62,027 bases of DNA from Myxococcales bacterium. GTDB lineage: Bacteria; Myxococcota_A; Polyangia; Polyangiales; Polyangiaceae. Where the stretch lies: contig JACPVJ010000192.1 in the NCBI GenBank assembly GCA_016191785.1, positions 1 to 62,027 of the forward strand, written 5' to 3'. Positions within the stretch are counted from its first letter, which is position 1; each line of letters begins with the position of its first letter. Position numbers and translations under genes: made by a program. The notes under the pieces were generated by a model that was not told the origin of the DNA, did not search any database, and worked only from the letters and a program-made list of their open reading frames with translations. Shown in pieces: positions 33,619-41,826 of this stretch.

Positions 33619-35472
33619 GTGAAGTGCTCTGAATGCTCCAACGAGCTGCAACCCGGTTGGAAGCTGTGTCCACTTTGCGGTACTCGACAACAGGAAATTT
33701 GCATCGCGTGCGGCGCCGAGCTCCGGCCCGATTGGAAGCTCTGCCCACATTGCGGCGTTTCGGCAGCACGGGGCAGCGCGGCCGAACTGCCTCCGCCGGC
33801 TGCGCCCACGGTCGCGGCACCAACAGCCAAGGCGCTCGAATTCCCCTGGAATGAGGCACTCCCGCGAAGTCTGGCCTTGAAGAGTTCGATTGATCGGGTC
33901 GTGACGGCGCGCCTCGACCCCGTGTTCGCTCACATCCGAAGCGCTGCGTCTGTCGCGGACGGGCTCGCGGCGCGGGACCCGGAGGTACTGTGGAACGCAG
34001 CCGCCAGCGCCATCGAATCGATGGCCCAGTTGGGGGACGACCCCGAACTGCCTGGGGCGCTTCGCGAACCGCTCCAAAGGCTCCGAGAGCGGCAGGCCGA
34101 ACTGCTGGCGTCTCTCGTTCATCCTGGGCGCTTGCTCGGACAGGCCATTGCCGCGGCTCGCCAGAACAACGTCGGTGCGGGCCGCATGTCGCGGTTCGTT
34201 GCGGCTTTCGAGCGCAACGTGGCGAAAGGTGAGGGGCCAGGTCTTGCGGACGGTCTGTTGGAACTTGGCTCGGCGATGGACAGCGCAGTGCAGGTGTGGG
34301 GGCAGGGCCAACGCGATCAATCGCTGCTCGATGCTGTCTCGGACGCGGCCAGCCTGATGGATGATGCCGTGTCACGACTCCTCGACGCGTCCTGGGACCA
34401 CGTCGTTGTTTTCGCCCGAGAGAGAGGAATCGAGTTGAAAGCGGCAGAGTTCTTTCGCAGCGCACTGGCTGAGTGGGAGCGCATTTCCCGAACCGTCCTC
34501 TGTGACGTCAGCGCGGCTTCCGCTGCACACGCCGAGCACACCGTACGAGGGTTCGTCCAGAGCTTCGGGCCACACGCGATGGCCTTGACAGCCCTGGTTC
34601 GCCTAAAGCTTCCGCCACACGGGACGCCCGACGAGCAGTCGATCCACGACGTCGAGTTGCTGCTGGGTCTGTATCCGAAGGAACCGTCTTCGTACGAGGC
34701 AGCGGCCGACCTCGCGCTAGAGTGCAACGACCCTTCGCACGCCGTCGAGTTGGCTTCCTTCGGGCAGAAGCTTGCGCCCGACCACGCCGGGCTTGCGCTC
34801 ACACGCGTAGAGGCCCTCGCCGCCGCTGGGGCTGTCGCAGACGCGCGCGCTTCGGCGGCCCAGGCGATCCGAATGGGCGGGAGCAACGAGGCGTTCTTCT
34901 ATCTCGCTCGCGGGCTGACACGTGCGGACCGGCACGAGGAGGCGGTAGACGTCGTCAACGCCTGGATGAACACTTCCCAACAGCCCGCGCGAATCCGCAT
35001 CCGCCTGAGTTCGGACCCGATTACCACCCGGCTATTCGAAGCGGGCGCGCTGGGCGCCGTAACGCATACCGAGCACCCTCGTGCGGTGGTCGAGTCGTTT
35101 CTGGTCGCCGCGCCGCCGAAGACCTACCTCGGCGCGCCGGCCGAGCCACAGGCATCAAACGCGCAAGCGGCGTTTCTCATGCTCGGCGCGGGAGAGAAGA
35201 TCCTGTTCTTTCATGACCTGAGCCTGCTCACCAACGGCAAGAGCGGGTTTGCCATCACGACGCGACGCGTGTGTTGGAAGGGAATCTGGGCAGCTCCCGT
35301 CGCCCTGGACTTGTCGAGAATCGATTTCGGCGCCATCTCTGCGGAGGGAACACAGGTGCGACTCGCTGGCCACGCAATTGACGTCGGCGATTCGGCACTT
35401 GCCGATGCCATCGCGTCCGCGATTGCGCAGATGCGCGCTGCGCTCCCAGTTGACGGCTTGGGCTCTGCCTGA
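33619..35472 (+). CDS. Double zinc-ribbon / helical-repeat / PH-like protein (element cargo)
   Basis: A 617-residue protein starting at GTG 33619. Two zinc ribbons open it: Cys 3, 6, 17, 20 and 28, 31, 42, 45, with a matching WKLCPxCG repeat. Residues about 75-480 are helical, and TPR-like in the second half (PSSYEAAADLALECNDPSHAVELAS and GLALTRVEALAAAGAVADAR). The C-terminal about 110 residues (GEKILFFHDLSLLTNGKSGFAITTRRVCWKG) resemble a bacterial PH/GRAM-like beta domain. No enzyme motif is seen. Cytoplasmic, since no signal peptide. I do not recognise the architecture. As the longest cargo gene in the element it is a candidate for a host-protective or regulatory role. Confidence 0.75.
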   Translation: MKCSECSNELQPGWKLCPLCGTRQQEICIACGAELRPDWKLCPHCGVSAARGSAAELPPPAAPTVAAPTAKALEFPWNEALPRSLALKSSIDRVVTARLDPVFAHIRSAASVADGLAARDPEVLWNAAASAIESMAQLGDDPELPGALREPLQRLRERQAELLASLVHPGRLLGQAIAAARQNNVGAGRMSRFVAAFERNVAKGEGPGLADGLLELGSAMDSAVQVWGQGQRDQSLLDAVSDAASLMDDAVSRLLDASWDHVVVFARERGIELKAAEFFRSALAEWERISRTVLCDVSAASAAHAEHTVRGFVQSFGPHAMALTALVRLKLPPHGTPDEQSIHDVELLLGLYPKEPSSYEAAADLALECNDPSHAVELASFGQKLAPDHAGLALTRVEALAAAGAVADARASAAQAIRMGGSNEAFFYLARGLTRADRHEEAVDVVNAWMNTSQQPARIRIRLSSDPITTRLFEAGALGAVTHTEHPRAVVESFLVAAPPKTYLGAPAEPQASNAQAAFLMLGAGEKILFFHDLSLLTNGKSGFAITTRRVCWKGIWAAPVALDLSRIDFGAISAEGTQVRLAGHAIDVGDSALADAIASAIAQMRAALPVDGLGSA

Positions 35473-35650
35473 CGTGCGGGCCGACGCACGGAAGACCGCG
35501 GCCAAACACGGCTATGGGGCAGCCACCGTAGACCCGGGTGCCGAGCGGGCGCGCCGAGGCGCCCGACAGCGACTCACGAGACGACCTTCCCGGCGTCGAG
35601 CCGCGCGCGGGTGGTGGTAGGCTCCGACCGGCCCCGGGCTGGAGGATGGC

Positions 35651-36112
35651 ATGGCGCGGTTGAAAGCTGACCTTGCTGGAAACGCGGGCGTGATGTTCGT
35701 CGCCGCCGAGCTTGGCCGGCGGGGACTGATCGCGCTGCCGACGATGCGCAACACGGAGGGCGTTGACCTGATCGCCTCCGAACCACTTGGGGGGAAGAGC
35801 GTGGCCATCCAGCTCAAGAGCACACAGAGCCGCGGGAAGAAGTGGCTCGTGACCAAGAAGAACGAGACCCTGAGCGCGCCCGGCCTGTACTACGTGCTCG
35901 TCAGCCTCGGCTTGCCTGGGGAATTGCCGGAGTTCCACATGGTGCCGAGCGCCGTGGTGGCCAAGTCGATCAAGAGGGCGCACGCATCGTGGCTGGCCAC
36001 GCCTGGCCGGGGCGGGCGCCAAAGGAACGACAGCAACCTGCGAACCTTCTTCGATGCCGACTCGACGTTCCGGGACGACTGGGACGCCCTTGGGCTCAGG
36101 ATAACGCGCTGA
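35651..36112 (+). CDS. PD-(D/E)XK-like nuclease-fold protein
   Basis: A 153-residue protein. GLIALPTMRNTEGVDLIASE followed by KSVAIQLKSTQSRGKK has the order helix, strand with Asp (VDL), strand with Q-x-K (IQLKST), as in PD-(D/E)XK or DUF4365-type nucleases. Length fits a single domain. In mobile elements such proteins often act in restriction or repair. ATG at 35651. The next small gene starts 31 bases downstream, so the pair may be one transcript. 35473-35650 carries nothing recognisable. Confidence 0.6.
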   Translation: MARLKADLAGNAGVMFVAAELGRRGLIALPTMRNTEGVDLIASEPLGGKSVAIQLKSTQSRGKKWLVTKKNETLSAPGLYYVLVSLGLPGELPEFHMVPSAVVAKSIKRAHASWLATPGRGGRQRNDSNLRTFFDADSTFRDDWDALGLRITR

Positions 36113-36142
36113 CGTTCACGGTGCGCGTGGAGAGTACTTCGA

Positions 36143-36436
36143 ATGACCACACATCAGGACCATCACTTCAGCATCACGGTGGGGACTCAGGACCTGGCTG
36201 TGCTGCACTGTCTTCGAGCCCTCGCCGACTTTGCGCAGGAGACTGGGAACAAGCGGATCGTCTGGGGCGGGACCAAGGCACCGGATTGGAGGCGGGGTGG
36301 TGGCAACGTGAAATTCCGCTTCTCCAGGCCGCAATACCGCGAGCGGTTCCTGGCCGAGGCTCAGCGCCTACTTCCTTCGACTGCCTGGATGTTCATCGGC
36401 CAGGACGACGAGGACCCGGCATTCCGGCAGTCGTGA
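36143..36436 (+). CDS. Small protein of unknown function
   Basis: A 97-residue protein with an alpha/beta pattern (HFSITVGTQDLAVLHCLRAL, then VKFRFSRPQYRERFLAEAQR) and no family I recognise. It follows the PD-(D/E)XK-like gene by 31 bases, suggesting one transcription unit. It could be an accessory or immunity partner, by position only. Confidence 0.5.
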   Translation: MTTHQDHHFSITVGTQDLAVLHCLRALADFAQETGNKRIVWGGTKAPDWRRGGGNVKFRFSRPQYRERFLAEAQRLLPSTAWMFIGQDDEDPAFRQS

Positions 36437-36467
36437 CACCTGAAGAGACAGCTGTCCCAAAAGCAGA

Positions 36468-37115
36468 CTACCGGGTCGCCGGGGGCTTCGACCGCGTTTC
36501 CCTCGGGGACGGGGACGGCTCCGGCGCGCCACCACTTTGGGACGCGAGGGCCCGGCCGACGGTCGAGCGCGGAACCTTCAGCGCCACGGCGATCTACCGG
36601 ACCGTGCGCCCGCTGGCGCGCATGTCCGCTGCCCGTTCCACCTCGTCCCGCCCCATGCGCCTTGGCCGGCCCCAGCGCCCACCGTCGGACTCGACGCGCT
36701 CCCGGGCAGCGGCGATCCGCTCGTTGATGGCCACGCGCTCCATCTTGGCGGCCCAGGCCATCACGGCCAGCACCACCTCCGCGGCGGTGCCGTTCAGGTC
36801 GAACCCATCGGCGACGCTGACGACATCGACGCCGTGGCGTTGCAGCTCCTCGATCAGCCCCAGCGTGTCCCGGATGCCCGAGCGGGTGAGCCGGTCGAGG
36901 CGGAAGACGTAGAGCCGCCCCAGCGCTCCGGCGCGGGCGTCGTTTCGAAGGCGGTGCAGCTCGGCGCGGGCCAGGCTCTTGGCGCTCTGCTTCTCGGCGT
37001 ACCAGGCCGCGATCGAGTCGCCGCGGGCCGATGCGGCTCGCTCAATCGCCGCCTTTTGGGTGGCATGGTCCTGGCTCTTCGAGCTGACCCGAATGTACGC
37101 GGCGGTTCGGTGCAT
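36468..37115 (-). pseudogene. Serine recombinase (resolvase) with in-frame amber codon
   Basis: The N-terminal 173 residues are a normal resolvase catalytic domain: AAYIRVSSKSQDHATQK with the nucleophile Ser, YVFRLDRLTRSG and KMERVAINERIAAARE. The frame then meets TAG at 36596-36594, right after RASGRTVR. Beyond it the same frame continues IAVALKVPRSTVGRALAS, clearly the second half of the C-terminal helix-turn-helix, up to a stop at 36468. One base change (for example GAG to TAG) thus removes the DNA-recognition helix. The truncated product is probably inactive on DNA, unless the codon is a sequencing error or is read through. Confidence 0.8.
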
Positions 37116-37163
37116 GCCCAGGATGCTGGGGCCGAACCGCCGCGCTGTCCATCCATGGCGGGC

Positions 37164-38291
37164 CTAGCAGGGCACGCACGCGTTCGGGAACTTGCAGCTC
37201 GAAATCGCGTTGTCGCAGCCCGCCGGTTTGCAACATCCCACGCCCGGATTGCCGCAGGTCGCGTCGGTCGCGCAGCCGAGGGTGCAGAACTGGTTCTTGG
37301 CGGTGTCCACCATGCAGTCGTACCCCGAGCCGCAAGTCGTGATCCCGTTGCAGCCGTTCCAGGCGTTGCCGTCGTTCGGTCTGCACTCGTAGCTCTTGGC
37401 AATGACCACGCCGTTGTCGATCGAGGGGACACAGGCGGTCTTGCCCGACATAGCAGTGCAGTCGGCGTTCGTGGCGCAGCGGCAGCGGACGTTGGCCGAA
37501 GGGGGCTGGCAGGCCCCGGCGCCATTGGCAAGGAGTGCGCAGCATCCGTCCGCGCCGGAACACTGAGCGTTCGTCGTGCAGGCCTGCTGGCAGCTGTAGT
37601 TACCCTTGCCGTCGTCCATGCACAGTTGCTGCGCTCCGCAGCACTTGGTTTGGCAGGCCTGGGCGTTGGGGCAGCACGCGCCCGCGACGCAGCTCAGCCC
37701 GGCATTGCACGAGCCCGTCGGGTTTGTCGGGCTGCACTCGGTAGCGCTGGCGCATTGTCCGTTCACGCACGCCTGGCCAGTCCCGCAAGTCGCGCAGGCG
37801 GCACCACCACTCCCACAGGCTCCCGCCGTCGTGCCGGCGTTGCACGCGTTGCCCGCGCAACACCCAGCGCAAGTGCTGCTGCAGCCGCTTGTTGGCGGAA
37901 TGCAGCTCCGCGAGGCCGCGTCGCAAGACTCGCCAGTCTTGCACGGCGCGCAGGCGCCACCGCCTTGGCCGCACGCATCGCTATCGAGACCGCTTCGACA
38001 GGTGGCACCAACGCAGCAACCGGTCGGGCAGTTCCCCGGGCCGCAGCCAGTCGATGAGGCCTCGCACTTGCCCGCAGTGCAAGTCTGTCCCGCCGTGCAC
38101 GTCGCGCACTGAGCGCCCTGAACGCCGCACCCCGCCATGTCGGTCCCCGACTTGCAGACCCCGTTCTCGCAGCACCCAGCGCAGTTGCTCGCGCCGCACG
38201 CTTCGGCGCCCCCGCCGCCATCGCCACCGCCACAAGACGCCGCGACTCCCGCCAAGAAAATGCTCGCCGCCAAGATCAAAAACCGTCGCAT
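37164..38291 (-). CDS. Cys-rich lipoprotein (element cargo)
   Basis: A 375-residue lipoprotein: signal MRRFLILAASIFLAGVAASC, Gly-rich spacer, then repeated disulfide units such as CGASNCAGCCENGVCKSGT, CPTGCCVGATCRSG and CSSTCAGCCAGNACNAG. About 50 cysteines make it a rigid extracellular rod, like other myxobacterial surface proteins. GGAGGAG just before the ATG supports the start. It is divergent from the HTH repressor gene and probably controlled through the operator between them. Its presence inside a mobile element suggests it alters the surface of the host cell. Confidence 0.8.
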   Translation of the reverse strand: MRRFLILAASIFLAGVAASCGGGDGGGGAEACGASNCAGCCENGVCKSGTDMAGCGVQGAQCATCTAGQTCTAGKCEASSTGCGPGNCPTGCCVGATCRSGLDSDACGQGGGACAPCKTGESCDAASRSCIPPTSGCSSTCAGCCAGNACNAGTTAGACGSGGAACATCGTGQACVNGQCASATECSPTNPTGSCNAGLSCVAGACCPNAQACQTKCCGAQQLCMDDGKGNYSCQQACTTNAQCSGADGCCALLANGAGACQPPSANVRCRCATNADCTAMSGKTACVPSIDNGVVIAKSYECRPNDGNAWNGCNGITTCGSGYDCMVDTAKNQFCTLGCATDATCGNPGVGCCKPAGCDNAISSCKFPNACVPC

Positions 38292-38307
38292 GACTCCTCC
38301 TAAAACC

Positions 38308-38348
38308 GCTGTCCTCTATGCAGGAGATTACTCTCTATACAGGACAGC
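38308..38348. promoter_or_regulatory. Dyad operator between lipoprotein and repressor
   Basis: The 41-base region has matching outer arms GCTGTCCT (38308-38315) and AGGACAGC (38341-38348). Inside are two copies of CTCTATRCAGGA (38314-38325 and 38333-38344), 19 bases apart, close to two helical turns. It lies 17 bases before the lipoprotein ATG and 31 before the HTH gene, so one bound repressor could block both promoters. Confidence 0.65.
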
Positions 38349-38378
38349 GGCTAGGCCCCGCCGGCCCATGATTTGGGC

Positions 38379-38618
38379 GTGGAAAAGGCGCTGCGGCCGG
38401 GCTCTTTGGAGCGCGTTCTTGCCCGGCGCGTTCGTGAGCTGGCCCAGGACCGGCGCATGCCGCTGAGCCACGTTGCCGACCGGGCCGGGATTGCTCGGTC
38501 GCACGTCTGGGCCCTACTCCGGGCCGAGCGCAGCGCAACGCTAGCGATGGTTCAACGGCTTGCCGATGTGCTCAAGGTAGACCCGCTCGCGCTCCTCACT
38601 CCCTCGCGCCGTCGGTGA
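38379..38618 (+). CDS. Cro/CI-type HTH regulator
   Basis: About 79 residues from GTG 38379 (81 from TTG 38373). A classical HTH_3 domain: LARRVRELAQDRRMPLSHVADRAGIARSHVWALLRAERSATLAMVQRLADVLKVDPLALL (positions about 14-75). It should bind the dyad at 38308-38348 and regulate itself and the divergent lipoprotein gene. Its 3' end overlaps the convergent gene ending at 38596 by 23 bases. Confidence 0.85.
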   Translation: MEKALRPGSLERVLARRVRELAQDRRMPLSHVADRAGIARSHVWALLRAERSATLAMVQRLADVLKVDPLALLTPSRRR

Positions 38619-38871
38619 CCGTCAGGTTGGCGTAGCGGCGTTCGAAGGTACCCGCGGGCGCGCTCATTGCCGTGGCGCGTAGAGCGCGCAGCACCGCGTA
38701 GAGCGTCGATTGCACGCGCTGGCGATTGAAACCGGTCTCGGCCCAGCGGGCCACTGCGTCGCGCACGAGCGCGAGCGCGTCCGCGGCATTGTCGTCAGCG
38801 CAGGCACGTCGCAGGCACAGATCGAGGACGTCGGACAGCAACGATGCGACTTCCCGATCGGCAGGGGTCAT
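38596..38871 (-). CDS. Small helical protein coupled to acidic-tail HTH gene
   Basis: A 91-residue, mostly helical protein (ADREVASLLSDVLDLCLRRA, ADALALVRDAVARWAETGFN) of no known family. Its ATG at 38871 overlaps the stop of the preceding gene (ATGA), so translation is coupled. The two proteins may work together; the acidic tail of the partner stops exactly at this junction. Confidence 0.6.
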   Translation of the reverse strand: MTPADREVASLLSDVLDLCLRRACADDNAADALALVRDAVARWAETGFNRQRVQSTLYAVLRALRATAMSAPAGTFERRYANLTVTDGARE

Positions 38872-39188
38872 TCGTCGTCGTCCTGGTCGTCGTCGTCCTG
38901 GTCGTCGTCGTCCTGGTCGTCGTCGTCCTGGTCGTCGTCGTCCTGGTCGTCGTCGTCCTGGTCGTCGTCGTCCTGGTCGTCGTCGTCGTCGTCGTCGCCT
39001 GGGTTGTCTTGGAAGCACTCGTCCAGGTCATCCGCGAGTCGACCAAGATCGGCGTCGGTGAAGACCCAAGTCGTGCCGATCCTTGCGATGTCACCGTCGC
39101 TCCGCGCCCACTGGCGAACGTCCGCCTCGGTCAACCCGAGTTCTGTCGCGACGTCCGCAACTCCCATCAACCGATCGCGTTTGGCCAT
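38868..39188 (-). CDS. HTH protein with long Asp/Gln acidic tail
   Basis: A 106-residue protein. Residues 8-55 are a MerR/excisionase-type HTH (LMGVADVATELGLTEADVRQ, then IGTTWVFTDADLGRL). Residues 65-106 are only Asp and Gln with one final Glu: 7 Asp, then six QDDDD units and QDDDE. GGAGG stands 6 bases before the ATG. Such acidic tails can imitate DNA or bind basic proteins. Placed in a mobile element, it could be an anti-restriction/regulatory factor or an excisionase with an acidic arm. That is inference. Confidence 0.75.
   Translation of the reverse strand: MAKRDRLMGVADVATELGLTEADVRQWARSDGDIARIGTTWVFTDADLGRLADDLDECFQDNPGDDDDDDDQDDDDQDDDDQDDDDQDDDDQDDDDQDDDDQDDDE
38872..38996 (-). repeat. 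15-bp tandem repeat encoding QDDDD
   Basis: About seven units of 15 bases (GACCAGGACGACGAC, minus strand) end exactly at the stop of the acidic-tail gene. Copy number may vary between strains or be miscounted by assembly; changes keep the frame. Confidence 0.85.
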
Positions 39189-39354
39189 GAAAACCTCCAC
39201 GACCAATCTTGCGCACGCCCGTGGCTGCGGCCACGCCCATCGTGGCCACGAATGACGATTCGGGAGCGCTTCGTGCTGGAGCGTTCGTTCCGTACGCGCG
39301 ACGCAATCGACACGGAGCCGGCCGGCGTTCACTAATTACTACATCAGTACTCCC

Positions 39355-39687
39355 ATGGACGACGACGAGCGCGAGTGGAAGCAGGCGATGTACGAGCGGG
39401 CGGTCGCCGACCCGGCCCTCAAGAGCCTCGCGTGGACGATCGCTGACAACGCGACGGCGGGCGACGCGCCGCCTGTGAACGCAGGCGACATGGCGGCGGC
39501 GCGGCGCTACCTGCGCGCGTGCGTGTTGAACATGACCAGCACGGAGTTGCAGGGCGTGACCACCAACGAGCTTGCGGGACTACTGGCACGTGGCGCTCTC
39601 GGGGCTGCACGCCACCGCACCCAGGCAGGCGCACCGGTCAGCCTGCCGTCTGGTCGCTCGCGGCGCCGTCCGCGGCGGGCTCCGTGA
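39355..39687 (+). CDS. Small protein of unknown function
   Basis: A 110-residue protein, acidic and helical at the start (DDDEREWKQAMYERAVADPALK, split by a turn) and basic at the end (RSRRRPRRAP). No family recognised. An AT-rich stretch (TAATTACTACATCAGTACT, about 39332-39350) directly precedes its ATG and likely holds the promoter; it is divergent from the acidic-tail HTH gene. The 3' end overlaps the convergent gene at 39638 by 50 bases. Confidence 0.5.
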   Translation: MDDDEREWKQAMYERAVADPALKSLAWTIADNATAGDAPPVNAGDMAAARRYLRACVLNMTSTELQGVTTNELAGLLARGALGAARHRTQAGAPVSLPSGRSRRRPRRAP

Positions 39688-40000
39688 GCCAGCGACGAGC
39701 TAGGCGGACTCGGTAGTGAGACCCAACCCGCTCGGCGCAGATCCCGGCGAAGAGCGCAGTCCCGTCATCACGCAGGTGCGCGCGAATCTGGCGCCGGAGG
39801 GCGTGTTCGCTGATGCCCAGAATTCGAGCTGATTCGGCGGTTCGCATGCGGCGCGACCAGGCGGCCTCCCCGGGTGTCGCTGTGGTCTGGCCCTGAGCCA
39901 AGTTGGTGGGCTTGAGCGCGATCACGCGCTCAGCCGCGGCGACGAATTCGGCCAGGACTACCTCGATGGGCTCGCGCACACCGTCGATGCTAGCCGCCAT
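39638..40000 (-). CDS. DNA-binding HTH-like element protein
   Basis: A 120-residue protein from ATG 40000 (MAASIDGVREP). The C-terminal half has RTAESARILGISEHALRRQI, a recognisable helix-turn-helix of the excisionase/MerR type, then VGSHYRVRLARRWL, which fits the wing. The same pattern (AEAALRLGLTEPALRARLAR to GAHWRVRL) is found in the protein at 41128-41337, so they share a domain. Likely a regulator of element genes. Confidence 0.6.
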   Translation of the reverse strand: MAASIDGVREPIEVVLAEFVAAAERVIALKPTNLAQGQTTATPGEAAWSRRMRTAESARILGISEHALRRQIRAHLRDDGTALFAGICAERVGSHYRVRLARRWLTEPAADGAASDQTAG

Positions 40001-40102
40001 CGGGCGACGCGGCCAGTAGCGCACGTTCCTCATCGCACAGCATGCGCTGCGACAATCGGCGGTCACGGTCGCCCCGTGGCGAGCTGCGCTACACTGAGCG
40101 CT

Positions 40103-41047
40103 ATGTCGAGCTACGTGGAAGCGAACTACAGGGCCGCGCGCCACGCCTGGGAAGTGGCCGAGGGCATGGTGGAACACGAGGGCGCAACGCTTCTCGGGCC
40201 GCTGCGCGAAGCGGCGCTACGGGTCGCCGCAGCCGGCGTGCGAATCGCTGCAGTTGGTTCGGAGGGCAGGGCGCGAAGCTTTGCCGAAGCGGCGTGGCCG
40301 ATGCAAGCCCGTAGGAGAGCGCTCGTCGACTTGGTCAGACTGGCGTCGCAGAACAAGCGCCCGTGGCAAGAGTTGCAGGGGGCCGCGCTCCTGCTGGGCC
40401 CCGGCTTCCAGGGCGTGCCTGCGGGAGACTTTTCGCGCGCAGTTGCGGAGCCCAACCCGCGCCAGGGTGCGGCTGTTCTGGGGCTGGTGGGATTCGGCGC
40501 GGCCTCGGCCATCGGGAAGGAGCGCGCCCTGATCGATTCGGCGATGGCCAAGTTCAAGCGGGACGAGAGCCTGCAGGCTCGGCTTCATCTCATCCAGCGG
40601 TTTCTGCAGAACATGCCAGCGACCCCGCGGACACTGGACTGCGCGATAGGCGCGGCCTCGGCCATCGCCGCTGCGATTGACGGGGACCGGCGCCGCCTTG
40701 AGGCCGCGTACGACGCAGTCTTGTCGATGACGGAGCGGCGCGCGTTGGCCCTGGCCGAAGTCCGCGACGTGCTGGCTAAGATCGACCCGGCTGAGCGTGC
40801 CGCGGAAATCCGGCTTCGCCTCACCGCCTGTGACCCGGCGTTCGAACGACTGGCTCTCAACCGCGTCGAAGCGAAGCTCGCGAAGCTCGCGCGCCAGCCG
40901 GGCGGGCAAGGCCAGCTCGGGCCTGCGTGGCTGGTCGCCGAGCTGGGGCTCGATGTGGGAGCGCTTGGTTGTTGCACGCGCGAAGGCGAACCTCGCGCGT
41001 TCGCCACAAAGCGCGTCGCCCAAGTGCTCCGCACCGCAGACGCCTAA
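40103..41047 (+). CDS. Helical protein of unknown function
   Basis: A 314-residue, almost wholly helical, basic protein (YRAARHAWEVAEGMVEHEG, then GLVGFGAASAIGKERALIDS and a basic C-terminal region). I recognise no family or motif. It begins the plus-strand block that leads to the primase and integrase. ATG at 40103 is chosen because the preceding codons in frame overlap the divergent promoter gap 40001-40102. Confidence 0.5.
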   Translation: MSSYVEANYRAARHAWEVAEGMVEHEGATLLGPLREAALRVAAAGVRIAAVGSEGRARSFAEAAWPMQARRRALVDLVRLASQNKRPWQELQGAALLLGPGFQGVPAGDFSRAVAEPNPRQGAAVLGLVGFGAASAIGKERALIDSAMAKFKRDESLQARLHLIQRFLQNMPATPRTLDCAIGAASAIAAAIDGDRRRLEAAYDAVLSMTERRALALAEVRDVLAKIDPAERAAEIRLRLTACDPAFERLALNRVEAKLAKLARQPGGQGQLGPAWLVAELGLDVGALGCCTREGEPRAFATKRVAQVLRTADA

Positions 41048-41127
41048 CTTGTCGCTTAGAGTTCACGTGGAGCGCCTTGCTGTTCGGCCTGGCGCGGGCT
41101 GAGCGGTGTGGTCATCATCGACGCGCG

Positions 41128-41337
41128 ATGTCGATGAACGAACCGAGTGGGCAGATTGCAGAGCGCTGGCTCCGCCTTGCAGAAGCGGCGCTTCGCTTGG
41201 GGCTGACCGAACCCGCGCTCAGGGCGCGGCTCGCCCGCAGTGCCTGCAACGAGGCGGGGCAAGTGGTGTCCCGGCCGGGGCTTGGCGTCGAAGGACGAAA
41301 GCTCGGTGCGCACTGGCGCGTACGCCTGAACACGTAG
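41128..41337 (+). CDS. Small HTH (excisionase-like) protein
   Basis: A 69-residue protein. RLAEAALRLGLTEPALRARL is a helix-turn-helix, and LGAHWRVRLNT forms the C-terminal wing. It resembles the domain of the protein at 39638-40000. It could be an excisionase or a regulator of the replication block that follows. Confidence 0.55.
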   Translation: MSMNEPSGQIAERWLRLAEAALRLGLTEPALRARLARSACNEAGQVVSRPGLGVEGRKLGAHWRVRLNT

Positions 41338-41400
41338 AACCCGCAGAAAGGCGCCCCACCGCCGTGTGGTTGAGCATGCGGGCGGCGCAACCGAGGCACC

Positions 41401-41826
41401 ATGCAGAACAGCGCCGTCGCGCAGCCTGCGCGAGCGAATAGCCTTCGTTTGTCCGACGTCCCGCAGGACTATGCAGAGATCCGCAGCACGTCGGACGACC
41501 CGCTTCACGCGCTGCGGGCATACTGCCGCGGGGAGCAGGCTGGCATCGCCCGCGCTGTCAGGGAGGACTACGTCGCCGCGCTCGCCACGTGTGAAGCCAT
41601 CGATGCCATGCGCGCCGCTGGCATCGCGCACTTGCAGGCCCAGGCGATCCTCGATTGGGCCGAACACGACGCCAGATTCGATGCCCCGGGGCTTGACGGG
41701 CCCTCGCTGCGAGCGCTCGCTGCGATCCGAGTACGCCGGCTGGTGCTGCGCGCCGTACGACGGACCCAAGGAGCGCTGACTGAGGAAACCCCGCATGACC
41801 GCCCAGGTACGACCGATGACGGGTGA
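41401..41826 (+). CDS. Small protein upstream of primase
   Basis: A 141-residue helical protein (YAEIRSTSDDPLHALRAYCR, REDYVAALATCEAIDAMRAA) without known family. Its end overlaps the primase gene by 32 bases, so they are one transcript and it may serve in element replication. It could be a primase-associated or DNA-binding factor. Confidence 0.5.
   Translation: MQNSAVAQPARANSLRLSDVPQDYAEIRSTSDDPLHALRAYCRGEQAGIARAVREDYVAALATCEAIDAMRAAGIAHLQAQAILDWAEHDARFDAPGLDGPSLRALAAIRVRRLVLRAVRRTQGALTEETPHDRPGTTDDG

Noticed and set aside
38872..38996. CRISPR or non-coding satellite
   Set aside because: The 15-base units are in frame at the end of a gene with a good ribosome site and encode a regular acidic tail.
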